Shown: positions 15,935-23,658, counted from the first letter of the stretch. The stretch is 32,314 nucleotides of DNA from an uncultured Chitinophagales bacterium (GCA_938023075.1 CALHDG010000111.1:1-32314), one strand, 5' to 3'. Numbers and translations: made by a program. The notes: generated by a model not told the origin, from the sequence alone.

Positions 15935-17267
15935 TCTTTTTTCTGAAAAAATATCTTATTTGAAGACCTACCATCACCACAATTGCAGAATACATAGAAA
16001 CTTCAAAGCGGTTTAAATATATTTTTTGAAAGATTGTTTTGAAAGATAAAAATAAAAGCCGGAATACCAGGATAATATTGGTTTGGGTATGATTATATTT
16101 AGTTAGTTGAAGGTCACCCAAATGTACATAAAACAATTTAAGCCGTTGTACATTAGTAAAATATACTTGTTGGTGTTGAGTGATAAATTCATTTAGATTG
16201 GACAAATCTTTTTTAATTATGAGCTTTACAAAAATGAAATATAAAGACATAAAAGACAAAGCTCGTTGAGCCAAGTTTACTTTTTTAAAGGGTTTATAGC
16301 CGGTAACATTATGCTGATGTTGTATGTATTTTACTAATGGTGTATTAATGTAATGTACCTTATATTGCTTATTTTTCAGGTACGCGCAAATCCAATGATC
16401 ATGGTAAACTTTACCTGTTTGTTGCGGAAAGGGTAAAAGCTTTGATAGTAATTCGGTTTTAAATAACATGGTTGAGCCGGTCGCTACATTATTTACGCAA
16501 AGGGCATGATAATCGTTAATATGATTAGAACGTTTAACCCAAAAAGTAGCCTGTAATTGCTTGAGATTTTCATCTACTATTTCGAGATCACTGTAAACTA
16601 AATCAGCTTGGTGTTTTTTTAGCTGTTCAACTTGTTTTTCTAATTTATTTAAATGCCAAACATCATCTTGATCGCTAAAAGCGACATAACTATATCCTTC
16701 GCCAATTTTATTCAGCAACAATTCTATGTTATTATAAAAGCCAATATTTTTGCTGTTTTGAAAAAAGTGAATATTGCTAAACTGTTGAATGTATTGTTTA
16801 ATTTGATGAGCCCTTTTTTTATCCGATCCATCATCTTGTATAATAATTTCTATAGGATGTTGCTTCGCATAACCTTGCTGTAAAATGGAATTGACCTGCT
16901 GTTTAAACAAGTTAATGTTGGGTTGATAAGTTGGCAAAACAATTGCTATGGAGTTGGGTAGTTGCGCTTCTATTTTTTGAAGATTGATTTTAACCTTTGC
17001 TTTACCTACTTTATATTCAACATTTCCTGAAGATGCCACAAACCGAAGATGAAAAGCAATTTCATCATATTGTTCATTTTGTTTTAAATAACCTGTAATA
17101 GCGAACCCTCTTTTTTGAGTTTTGCCGCTAATTTTATCATAGTACGGTATCGCTTGGCATGCTCCAACTATTTTTTTACCGGCAACTAATTGAACCTGCT
17201 CAAATTTAACCTGACTATAACCACAACACAACAGCAATTTTTCACTGCTGTATAAAAACGTTGGCAT
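15927..17267 (-). CDS. Family 2 glycosyltransferase with N-terminal extra domain
   Basis: The GT-A catalytic domain begins near residue 105 (numbered from the ATG at 17265-17267). It shows IAIVLPTYQPN, IIIQDDGSDKK with D145/D146, FLQN-type FFQNSKNIGFYNNIE, and the metal-binding FSDQDDVW (D199-D202). HDHWICAYL lies further on. This pattern resembles rhamnosyl- and related O-antigen transferases. About 100 residues before it form a strand-rich domain of unknown role. Hydrophobic segments near the C-terminus (FMSLYFIFVKLII and MYSAIVVMVGLQI) suggest membrane association. A TTG at 17301-17303 would add 12 residues; the ATG is preferred. It is the first gene of the four-gene glycan operon. Confidence 0.86.
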   Translation of the reverse strand: MPTFLYSSEKLLLCCGYSQVKFEQVQLVAGKKIVGACQAIPYYDKISGKTQKRGFAITGYLKQNEQYDEIAFHLRFVASSGNVEYKVGKAKVKINLQKIEAQLPNSIAIVLPTYQPNINLFKQQVNSILQQGYAKQHPIEIIIQDDGSDKKRAHQIKQYIQQFSNIHFFQNSKNIGFYNNIELLLNKIGEGYSYVAFSDQDDVWHLNKLEKQVEQLKKHQADLVYSDLEIVDENLKQLQATFWVKRSNHINDYHALCVNNVATGSTMLFKTELLSKLLPFPQQTGKVYHDHWICAYLKNKQYKVHYINTPLVKYIQHQHNVTGYKPFKKVNLAQRALSFMSLYFIFVKLIIKKDLSNLNEFITQHQQVYFTNVQRLKLFYVHLGDLQLTKYNHTQTNIILVFRLLFLSFKTIFQKIYLNRFEVSMYSAIVVMVGLQIRYFFRKKNG

Positions 17268-17375
17268 CGCAAGGTATAGTTGAACTGAATTTTGGATTGT
17301 CAAATTAAATTAATTAAGATAATTGGATTTAGCTTAGTAGTTAGGAATAAAAAAAAGTAACGTTAACATGCTGAC

Positions 17376-17507
17376 TTTACAATTTTTTGATATACTTTGT
17401 TGGAAAGCCTTTTCTTGGCTCCCCACTAAGCCTGCGTTTTTCGCCTCGTCTATCAAAAAATTGCTTTATCATAGATCGTAAATTTATTTTTTCATCATTC
17501 CTTAAAA
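17376..17507 (-). repeat. Palindromic 3'-flanking repeat R3, copy 1
   Basis: Perfect 13-bp inverted arms CAATTTTTTGATA (17380-17392) and TATCAAAAAATTG (17451-17463) enclose a second hairpin, AAGCC..GGCT, and the block CCACTAAGCCTGCGTTTTT. Outside the arm lies AAATTTATTTTTTCATCATTCCTTA (in two halves around 17479-17505). The order and spacing are repeated at 23530-23650. It lies downstream of the 89-residue gene of the nucleotidyltransferase pair, whose stop codon is about 26 bp away. Confidence 0.7.
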
Positions 17508-17530
17508 GTGCATGCTCCCTTAAAAATCAT

Positions 17531-17800
17531 TCAAGCTTTATCATGCGCATTTTTTATTGCCTGCATAATTGTTTTTAGTTCTTTTGCAGTAAAGTCATTT
17601 CTATAATAACGTTCAAACAGTAAGGCAATTAAAGTCCCTTTAGATGCATTCGGATTTTCTGCCTGAATAACCCGTTTAATCATATAATAGATGGCATCAA
17701 TCATTTCAACACCCATTTGTATGCGTTCTTCATTGCTTTTTGATAAAATAATATCCAACTGTTTTTGCTGCATTTCTTTGCTAGTATCTTTCAATTTCAT
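17531..17800 (-). CDS. Small helical protein partnered with a nucleotidyltransferase
   Basis: An 89-residue acidic/basic, largely helical protein with no recognised motif. Features are an N-terminal charged stretch (MKLKDTSKEMQQKQLDIIL), EERIQMGVEMIDAIYYMIKR and a central KGTLIALLFERYYRNDF segment. Its ATG overlaps the TGA of the nucleotidyltransferase gene by four bases (ATGA), so the pair is translationally coupled. In AbiE- and MNT-type modules such a small neighbour is often the antitoxin or a structural partner, but the order and sequence here prove neither. It has the look of the small Bacteroidota proteins that follow DUF6036-type genes. Function unknown. Confidence 0.65.
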   Translation of the reverse strand: MKLKDTSKEMQQKQLDIILSKSNEERIQMGVEMIDAIYYMIKRVIQAENPNASKGTLIALLFERYYRNDFTAKELKTIMQAIKNAHDKA

Positions 17801-18327
17801 TTTATTAAATTAAATGTTTTTAAATTCATTTTTGTTATCCAGTTATATACATATTTTTTATCAATTTGATCAACTGACAATAAATTAGAAATGTCTCTCA
17901 TTTGGTTTTCACTTTGAAGGGTTTGTATCCAGATTAATTTAGCGATAATAAGGTCTTCTAATGAAACTACCCAAACCGGAAATCCATAAAACATCACTTG
18001 TTTTCTTCGATTAAATTCGTTAAGATGAAAATCTGTATTTTTTAATATGATAAAATCTATTTTCTGCCCACTATCGAAATCAATTACATTAAACCTGCCT
18101 CTACGGTTAACTTCTTCCTCAATACCATCCTTGTAAATATAATAACCCTCTTTAAAAATAGAAGTAAATTTATCAATATCTGATACGGATAAATTTATTA
18201 CCATATCAATATCTCTGGTCATTCTCGGCACTGTGTACACATTCATAGCCACACTTCCAGACAACATATAGGGTATTTTTTTTTCGTCTAGAGCTTTTGA
18301 TACTTTGTCCAATAATTGAATAATCAC
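17797..18327 (-). CDS. AbiEii/MNT-like nucleotidyltransferase
   Basis: A 176-residue protein with the minimal nucleotidyltransferase fold: GS at 24-25 (LSGSVAMNVY), R-T-R-D-I-D at 36-41 carrying D39 and D41, and the third acid in KIDFIIL (D91). SLEDLIIAKLIW (121-132) and the closing RDISNLL..D segment are typical of DUF6036/AbiEii proteins, which are relatives of toxin nucleotidyltransferases that modify tRNA or other proteins. The reading begins with GTG at 18325-18327, five bases after a TATCTTTG box. Downstream the 89-residue gene overlaps by four bases. Likely roles are a toxin-antitoxin or phage-defence module, but a housekeeping nucleotidyltransferase cannot be excluded. Confidence 0.78.
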   Translation of the reverse strand: MIIQLLDKVSKALDEKKIPYMLSGSVAMNVYTVPRMTRDIDMVINLSVSDIDKFTSIFKEGYYIYKDGIEEEVNRRGRFNVIDFDSGQKIDFIILKNTDFHLNEFNRRKQVMFYGFPVWVVSLEDLIIAKLIWIQTLQSENQMRDISNLLSVDQIDKKYVYNWITKMNLKTFNLIK

Positions 18328-18332
18328 TCATT

Positions 18333-18340
18333 CAAAGATA
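18333..18340 (-). promoter_or_regulatory. Candidate -7 box before the nucleotidyltransferase pair
   Basis: TATCTTTG fits TAnnTTTG and ends five bases before the GTG start, which would make the transcript leaderless or nearly so. Confidence 0.35.
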
Positions 18341-18384
18341 TTAAAATATACAGTGATTTTTTTAATAAAATATGATCATCTCAA

Positions 18385-19074
18385 TCAATTCTCTAAAACC
18401 GCCTTCAAAGCATTAATCTGTTTAACGTCAATTGCTCCATCAACGCTATTTTGCTGCCGAACGGCAGTGCCTACATGAAAAGCAGTTGCCCGGGTTTGTT
18501 CAACCAAAGTTGGTAAATTATTCAGATTAACTCCAGCACCAACCATAATGGCATTTTTACTTATTTGCACCAACTGTTTTAATTCGGGTAAAGCATCTAT
18601 GGCTTTGGTTTTAGTGCCAGAAGTTAATATAGCATATGTTTCTGGGTATTGATTTAGTGTTTGGATACTACTTTTATAATCACTAAGCTCATCAAAAGCG
18701 CGGTGAAAAACTAAATTCAAATCTTTTTTATGTTTTATGATTTGTTGTAACTGGTTTTCACTAATTTGATTATTGGAGGTTAGACTACCAAATACAATAC
18801 CTTGAGGTGGTTGAGTTAGCGCAGTTATTTTTTTTAGGTAAGATAAGATGTTTTCAAACTCGGCAGCGGTATAGATAAAATCCCGGTAATGAAGCCGCAA
18901 CATCACGTATATAGGTAAGCGGCTTATTTGAACGGCTTGTTCAACCATTGCTATATTGGGAGAAAGTCCACCTTGGGCCAAATCAATTACTAATTCAATT
19001 TGGTCGGCTTTTGATTGGTTGATGGCTTTTACATCAGCAAGGTTGGTGGCAATTATTTCTAAGATTTTTTCCAT
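18385..19074 (-). CDS. cutC: Copper homeostasis protein CutC
   Basis: A 229-residue TIM-barrel protein matching CutC. Family segments in order are ADQIELVIDLAQGGLSP (24-40), LPIYVMLRLHYRDFIYT (53-69), QGIVFGSLT, LNLVFHRAFDELSD, YAILTSGTKTKAIDAL, NAIMVGAGVNLNNL and ATAFHVGTAVR. CutC is a cytoplasmic protein linked to copper tolerance in older genetic work, although its direct copper role is debated. The usual MIRPR motif reads MLRLH here, a modest deviation from the consensus. The gene is monocistronic as far as can be seen. Confidence 0.9.
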   Translation of the reverse strand: MEKILEIIATNLADVKAINQSKADQIELVIDLAQGGLSPNIAMVEQAVQISRLPIYVMLRLHYRDFIYTAAEFENILSYLKKITALTQPPQGIVFGSLTSNNQISENQLQQIIKHKKDLNLVFHRAFDELSDYKSSIQTLNQYPETYAILTSGTKTKAIDALPELKQLVQISKNAIMVGAGVNLNNLPTLVEQTRATAFHVGTAVRQQNSVDGAIDVKQINALKAVLEN

Positions 19075-19184
19075 TAGTTATGATAGTAATTGTAAATTAT
19101 GAAAACTCACTACGGCGGAGTGCTATTTTAAATATAGCCCTGATTTCCAAGCCAACAACACTAAAGTGCATTGGGTTGTTTAGC

Positions 19185-19367
19185 AGCTAAGTGTTGTTTT
19201 TCGAATGGAAAAATTCGTCATTCGTCATTCAAAATTCGGTGTTCGATATTTGATATTTTTCGGATGACTTTTTAATGAATAACGAATATCGATTAACGAA
19301 TAATGAATGTTGAATTATTTTTAGTGTATAAATATATGACATTCAATATGCCGAAAGACACTTAGCT
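19185..19367 (+). repeat. L2-type left arm of structured repeat, copy D
   Basis: The ends AGCTAAGTG (19185-19193) and CACTTAGCT (19359-19367) are perfect inverted repeats, extended by TTTTTCG opposite CGAAAGA. The interior has GTGTTCGATATTTGATATTT and alternating AACGAATATCGATTAACGAA blocks, and closes with TATAAATATATGACATTCAATATG. The same sequence recurs at 28403-28563. It leads straight into repeat core D. Confidence 0.75.
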
Positions 19368-19482
19368 AGAGTTGGAGCGGTTATGCCTTATGCAGCGAAG
19401 GCTTTGCAGCTTAGCTAAGGCATTTGAACGGAAAGCAGGCTGCCCCTTTATGCGAGTTGTTATGTTTCGCTTCAAAAAATTT
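19364..19482 (+). repeat. Structured repeat core, copy D
   Basis: The core has GGAGCGGTTATGCC, hairpin arms ATGCCTTA (19383-19390) and TAAGGCAT (19416-19423), then TTTGAACGGAAAGCAGGC and TTTCGCTTCAAAAAAT. The usual left TAGCCCCGAT is degraded to TAGCTAGAGT, where the L2 arm joins it. Confidence 0.7.
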
Positions 19483-19525
19483 AACGTATTCTTTTTGAAA
19501 TATCAGTCAGCAAAGCTCAAAAAAT

Positions 19526-19561
19526 AAAAAGTAAAACCATCTAAAAACGGTTTTACTTTTT
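19526..19561. terminator. Bidirectional hairpin terminator downstream of the GlsB-type gene
   Basis: AAAAAGTAAAACC (19526-19538) pairs perfectly with GGTTTTACTTTTT (19549-19561) around a 10-base loop. A/T runs on both flanks make it usable from either strand. It lies 22 bp past the stop of the GlsB/YeaQ-type gene on the minus strand. Confidence 0.75.
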
Positions 19562-19582
19562 TTAAATTCTTTATTAAAAAAA

Positions 19583-19837
19583 TTATCTATTGCGGCGGCT
19601 TAAAAACATTCTATACAAAATTAGTAATAAAATTGCTCCGCCGGCAGAAACTAAAATATTGATTAAACTTAAGCCTGAGCTTTCTATACTTAATAGATTG
19701 CGAGCTATAAAGCCTCCTACAGAAGCCCCACCAATACCTAATAAGATGGTTACGATAATTCCACCGGGATCTTTACCGGGCATTAAAAATTTACCCAAAG
19801 CACCGGCTATTAAACCTAAAACTAATGATTCTATCAT
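19583..19837 (-). CDS. GlsB/YeaQ/YmgE family stress-response membrane protein
   Basis: An 84-residue protein of three hydrophobic segments (about 1-18, 26-46 and 55-75) with the family pattern LGLIAGALGKFLMPGKDPGG near the start, ILLGIGGASVGGF in the middle, and a C-terminal SAGGAILLLILYRMF followed by a basic tail. Members are small inner-membrane proteins often induced by envelope or osmotic stress; an older label is transglycosylase-associated protein. Length is typical. A clear terminator follows, and no operon partner is apparent. Confidence 0.9.
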   Translation of the reverse strand: MIESLVLGLIAGALGKFLMPGKDPGGIIVTILLGIGGASVGGFIARNLLSIESSGLSLINILVSAGGAILLLILYRMFLSRRNR

Positions 19838-19871
19838 ATTTACTGATTAAATTTTTATTTTCTTTTAGATG

Positions 19872-21008
19872 CTAAAGTAGCAATTTCGTCATACTTTCCC
19901 ATAATAAATTGGCGGTTCGTTGCCATGTAAATTGACTTCGTTGTATTTTGCCCTTTTCAATTAATTGTTTTCGTAAAGCAGGTTGTTGCTCTATTTGAAA
20001 CATCGCTTTGTAAATATCTTCGGTTTCCGTTGGGTCAACCAACAAAGCGGCGTCGCCGGCTACTTCGGGCATAGAAGAAACATTGGACGTAATAACCGGC
20101 GTTTCGGCATACATTGCCTCTAAAATAGGTAAGCCAAAACCTTCGAACAACGAAGTATAACATAAAGCTAAGGCTGATGCAGTCAATTTTTCTACTTCGA
20201 TAATGGGTAAATGACCGGTAAAAATTACGGCATCGCGGTGTTGCATATCGTTTAAAATGGCTTTTAAATGACTGTTTTGCCAAGCCATTCTACCGGCAAC
20301 TACTAATTTGGTATGGCTTTGTGTTTGTTGTTTTAACATCTCAAAGGCTTGCAAAATACGGGCTAAGTTTTTGCGTGGATGTACCGCACTAATAAAAATA
20401 AAATAAGGGCAGCCTTGTGTGTATTGTTGAAGTACCACCGCTTTTTGAGTTGGATTTAAAGGTTTACATGAGGGGTTAGCACCATTATATACTACATCAA
20501 TTTTATCAGCAGCTATGTTGTATTTTTCTATAATATCTTTTTTAGAAAATTGAGAAACCGTAGCTATTCGTTCAACCTTTTTTGCATACTTCGGACTATA
20601 ATATTGATAGAATTTCCGGTTTAAAAAGGGTACAAATTGAGGATAATGTTCAAACGCTATATCGTGAAAAACACTTAAGGTGGGTACTTGTGTTTTTAAA
20701 GAAGCAAAGCCATCGGGCGACAAAAACATATCAGGTTTTATTTTATTTAAAGCCTTGGGTACGGCATGTTCAAACCAATAATACCACAATAGCGGATGCC
20801 TTGCCGGTGGCGAAAGTATAATGGGTGTTATATTGTTGGCGAATAAAAAGGTATCGTAGTTTGAACGATCAAACAAAAAATAGAATTGATGTTGAGGATA
20901 ATTTTGAGTTATGCGCTGTAAGGTTTCTTTCGTAAACCTGCCCATACCTTCTAATTTATCTTCAATTAAAAAGCGGGTATTGACTGCTATTTTTAAACCT
21001 TGTGTCAT
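19872..21008 (-). CDS. GT4-type glycosyltransferase (mannosyltransferase-like)
   Basis: A 378-residue GT-B glycosyltransferase. The acceptor half has IAVNTRFLIEDKLEGMGRFT near the start (a GIGR-like loop) and FLSPDGFASL. The donor half has YFIFISAVHPRKNLARILQAF, KLVVAGRMAWQ, and the EX7E retaining motif from E289 to E297 in EGFGLPILE, with TPVITSNVSSMPEVAGDAA after it. This is the common GT4 arrangement for transferring a sugar from a nucleotide donor to a lipid- or polymer-linked acceptor. It stands apart from the 12-17 kb operon but may serve the same envelope glycan. A TATATTTG promoter box lies upstream. Confidence 0.9.
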   Translation of the reverse strand: MTQGLKIAVNTRFLIEDKLEGMGRFTKETLQRITQNYPQHQFYFLFDRSNYDTFLFANNITPIILSPPARHPLLWYYWFEHAVPKALNKIKPDMFLSPDGFASLKTQVPTLSVFHDIAFEHYPQFVPFLNRKFYQYYSPKYAKKVERIATVSQFSKKDIIEKYNIAADKIDVVYNGANPSCKPLNPTQKAVVLQQYTQGCPYFIFISAVHPRKNLARILQAFEMLKQQTQSHTKLVVAGRMAWQNSHLKAILNDMQHRDAVIFTGHLPIIEVEKLTASALALCYTSLFEGFGLPILEAMYAETPVITSNVSSMPEVAGDAALLVDPTETEDIYKAMFQIEQQPALRKQLIEKGKIQRSQFTWQRTANLLWESMTKLLL

Positions 21009-21042
21009 TCAACCCAAAAAAAGGTAACTCAATTATTGGCAG

Positions 21043-21050
21043 CAAATATA
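21043..21050 (-). promoter_or_regulatory. Candidate -7 box for the GT4 gene
   Basis: TATATTTG fits TAnnTTTG and lies 34 bp before the ATG, giving a short leader. No strong -33 element was identified. Confidence 0.4.
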
Positions 21051-21158
21051 TCAATTTGCCCATACAAGTTTATGTATGACTATCTATTTTAATCAGATAT
21101 AGAAAGTCTTGCTACTATTTTTGTTTTGATAATTGTAATTTTATTTTTTTCTCATTCC

Positions 21159-21611
21159 TTACACTCCAAACTGTGTTAAATGATGATCTAAATGTTTGTA
21201 AAATAAATTACTCCACTCTGCAGTAGATAAAGGTCCGAATGAATGCGATTCTCTACCATCAAAATTAGCAGCCCCTTCTTGTTGTACTTGATTGATGTAA
21301 TTAATTAAACGGTTTTTTTCTTTATCAAAGTCTTTGTCTTCTTTTATAATAAATTGAGCAGCGGTTTGGCTACTTTTTTTGTATGGCTTGTCACTTACCA
21401 CAGCAGATTTTACAAACAGCTTTAACATGAATTTGGCTAAAAAACCTGGTTTAGGATGAATGTTGTCGTAAACCATTTCGTAAGTAACATTACAATGCGC
21501 CAACATTTGAGGAGCATTCATTTTTCCCCACTGTGCTTTTGTATCAGGCTGTAATTGATTGATTCGGCTAATAATGTCACTACTAACGCTTTGTTCAAAA
21601 ATATTTTTCAT
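21159..21611 (-). CDS. DUF1569 (DinB-like) protein
   Basis: A 150-residue protein with the DUF1569 pattern: WGKMNAPQMLAHC at 28-40 and HLDHHLTQFG at 140-149. DUF1569 belongs to the DinB four-helix superfamily, and histidines at these positions (H39 and the late H-x-x-x-H) would form its metal site. Family members are small metal-dependent enzymes of mostly unknown substrate. Its TAA stop is directly followed by the GGAATGAgaAAAAAATAAA tail shared with the R3 repeats. Confidence 0.85.
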   Translation of the reverse strand: MKNIFEQSVSSDIISRINQLQPDTKAQWGKMNAPQMLAHCNVTYEMVYDNIHPKPGFLAKFMLKLFVKSAVVSDKPYKKSSQTAAQFIIKEDKDFDKEKNRLINYINQVQQEGAANFDGRESHSFGPLSTAEWSNLFYKHLDHHLTQFGV

Positions 21612-21853
21612 CTCACAATTATTTTTTGTGTAAGATAAAAAGAAGGATATAATTTAAAAATAATTTGAAGGGCTTTCTATTGCTATTGAATAATTAAGTA
21701 TAGCAACTGTTGAACTAAAAAATGTAGTTTACTGTTATATACTTACAGTTGATTCTATGTTTCAATTCAATATTAAGGCAAGTAAATAATATTGAATATC
21801 CGCATTAGTTGATTCAGGAAGAAACAATTGTAATCTTAATAAATTATTTATAA

Positions 21854-22771
21854 ATGAAAGCAATTGTCTATACAAAATATGGTTCACCAGATGTACTCAA
21901 CTTGGTTAATGTAGATAAACCCGTTCCTAAAAACCATGAATTACTGGTCAAAATTTATGCAACAACAGTCACCTCAGGAGATGTAAGACTTCGTGCATCA
22001 GATTTTCCACCGGCATTCTGGCTACCGGCAAGATTGATTTTTGGGCTTTTTAAACCTAAGAAGCAGATATTAGGTCACGAATTTGCTGGTGTGGTTGAAA
22101 AAGTGGGAAAGGATATAACCAAATTTAAACCAGGCGATGAAGTATTTGGTACCACTACAATGCTCAAAACAGGGTCTTATGCTGAATACATTTGTATACC
22201 TCAAACCTTGAAACATGGAGTGGTTAGTTCGAAACCTGAGAATTTGAATTTTAAAGAAGCTGCGGCATTACCTATTGGTAGTATGACCGCCCTATTTTTG
22301 TTGGAAAAAGCAACGATCAAAAACAACCATAGGGTATTGGTTTACGGTGCTTCAGGAAGTGTTGGAACCTATGCTGTTCAAATAGCTACTCAATTTGGCG
22401 CGTCGGTAACAGGTGTATGCAGTACTTCAAATTTAGGTTTAGTAAAATCGATTGGTGCTGATGAAGTTATTGATTACACCAAACAAGATTATGCACTTCT
22501 TGAAAATGACTTTGATATTGTTTTTGATGCGGTTGGAAAAACTTCCAAATCAAAAGCAAGTAACATTTTGAAAAAAAATGGTGTTTTTGTTTCAGTTAAA
22601 ATGATGACCAAAGAAAAAGAAGATCATCTTTTACAGATAAAAGCGATGGCAGAGAAAGGCAAACTAAAGCCAGTAATTGACCAGTATTATCCGCTTGAAA
22701 AAATTGCAGTAGCACATCAATATGTAGATCAAGGGCATAAAAAAGGTAATGTAGTAATTGAGATCAATTAG
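21854..22771 (+). CDS. Zinc-independent NAD(P)-dependent alcohol dehydrogenase / quinone reductase family
   Basis: A 305-residue MDR-family oxidoreductase. The N-terminal catalytic domain has LGHEFAGVVEKVG and FKPGDEVFG; the Rossmann domain has VLVYGASGSVG (Gly165-Gly171), followed by VIDYTKQDY and DIVFDAVG. Cysteine ligands for a structural zinc are not present, and the pattern is closer to quinone oxidoreductases and reductases acting on small carbonyls, using NADPH. Length is slightly short for the family but complete. It is the first plus-strand gene after a long minus-strand run. Substrate unknown. Confidence 0.88.
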   Translation: MKAIVYTKYGSPDVLNLVNVDKPVPKNHELLVKIYATTVTSGDVRLRASDFPPAFWLPARLIFGLFKPKKQILGHEFAGVVEKVGKDITKFKPGDEVFGTTTMLKTGSYAEYICIPQTLKHGVVSSKPENLNFKEAAALPIGSMTALFLLEKATIKNNHRVLVYGASGSVGTYAVQIATQFGASVTGVCSTSNLGLVKSIGADEVIDYTKQDYALLENDFDIVFDAVGKTSKSKASNILKKNGVFVSVKMMTKEKEDHLLQIKAMAEKGKLKPVIDQYYPLEKIAVAHQYVDQGHKKGNVVIEIN

Positions 22772-22808
22772 TAATTGACCCAATTAAAATCTAATGAGTG
22801 CTCGTTAC

Positions 22809-23086
22809 TTAAATCATAAAATACCGGTTCAAATAAATCTTCCAATCTATCGCATTAAATTCACCGGCAATGTGGGTATCAGGACGAATTAGGAATAATT
22901 CTGTTCGAACGCCTAATTTTTCTAAACTTTTGTTCTACAAGATGAAAAGGAAATGGAAAGGTTGCTTCCATTAATTTTTTGATATCTGTATCTATAGTTT
23001 CATTAGCAATATGCAGTATATGAAAGGCAGGTTAATAAACTTGCCAAATCTTCTAATAAAAAATGATTTTCTTTATATTTGAGCAT
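22809..23086 (-). pseudogene. Frameshifted C-terminal remnant, probably of a FAD-dependent monooxygenase
   Basis: The minus strand keeps a short start MLKYKENHFLLEDLASLLTC then a stop. In another frame MEATFPFPFHLVEQ follows, and in a third KSLEKLGVRTELFLIRPDTH then IAGEFNAIDWKIYLNRYF. The last segment resembles the LVRPDGHIA end of PheA/TfdB-type flavin monooxygenases. At least two frame breaks show it is not functional. Only the tail is present, so the family call is tentative. Confidence 0.4.
23074..23081 (+). promoter_or_regulatory. Candidate -7 box for the VOC gene
   Basis: TATATTTG fits TAnnTTTG, 48 bp before the ATG of the VOC gene. Confidence 0.35.
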
Positions 23087-23129
23087 GTTATTTAATTACT
23101 TACATAAAATATATTAAACTATTAAAAAG

Positions 23130-23495
23130 ATGAATAATCCAGTACAATGGTGTGAGATCGCCGCAACAGATCTTGAAAGAGCAAAAGCATTTTACACAAA
23201 AGTTTTCGGTTTAGAATTTCAAATGATGGAAATGCCCGATGCTAAAATGTATATGTTTGGTTCATCAGACAAAGTGGGTTCTTCAGGTTCTCTTGTAAAA
23301 TCTGCGGAAAATACTCCAAGCACTGATGGTACCATTATCTATTTTGAATGTGAAGATTGTGGCGTGGAAGCATCAAAAGTTGAAGAAGCCGGAGGTAAAT
23401 TAATTGTTCCAAAAACAGACATTGGTGAGTTTGGTTTCTTCGCTCAGTTTATTGACACCGAAGGCAACCGGTTGGGGATACATTCGAACAAGTAA
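23130..23495 (+). CDS. VOC (glyoxalase/bleomycin resistance) family protein
   Basis: A 121-residue vicinal-oxygen-chelate protein with two beta-alpha-beta-beta-beta units. The first has VQWCEIAATDLERAKAFYTKV, and the second has IIYFECEDCGVEASKVEEAG and closes with FGFFAQFIDTEGNRLGIHS. These are family signatures. The metal ligands are not all obvious, so enzymatic function is uncertain; many relatives of this short type lack a known substrate. ATG at 23130, with AT-rich sequence before it and a TATATTTG box further up. Confidence 0.88.
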   Translation: MNNPVQWCEIAATDLERAKAFYTKVFGLEFQMMEMPDAKMYMFGSSDKVGSSGSLVKSAENTPSTDGTIIYFECEDCGVEASKVEEAGGKLIVPKTDIGEFGFFAQFIDTEGNRLGIHSNK

Positions 23496-23529
23496 TAATT
23501 CAAAAATAACTGTCCATTTTTACCTTTGA

Positions 23530-23650
23530 GATTTTCCGATCTACTTCATTAAAAATACTCGTCTTAGCACCACTAAGCCTGCGTTTTTTAACTTGAATAT
23601 CAAAAAATCTCTTTGCTAAAATTTGAACATTTATTTTTTCTTCATTCCTC
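23530..23650 (-). repeat. Palindromic 3'-flanking repeat R3, copy 2
   Basis: GAGATTTTCCGAT pairs with ATATCAAAAAATCTC as the outer arms, and CTTAGCACCACTAAG forms a perfect inner hairpin followed by the CCTGCGTTTTTT block. ACATTTATTTTTTC and TTCATTCCT complete the copy. It corresponds part by part to copy 1 (17376-17507), although the outer-arm sequence differs. It ends nine bases from the stop of the adjacent minus-strand gene. Confidence 0.65.
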
Positions 23651-23658
23651 AACAAGTA

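Noticed and set aside
19590-19850. 86-codon plus-strand open frame
   Set aside because: It is antisense to the GlsB/YeaQ-type gene, which matches its family well.
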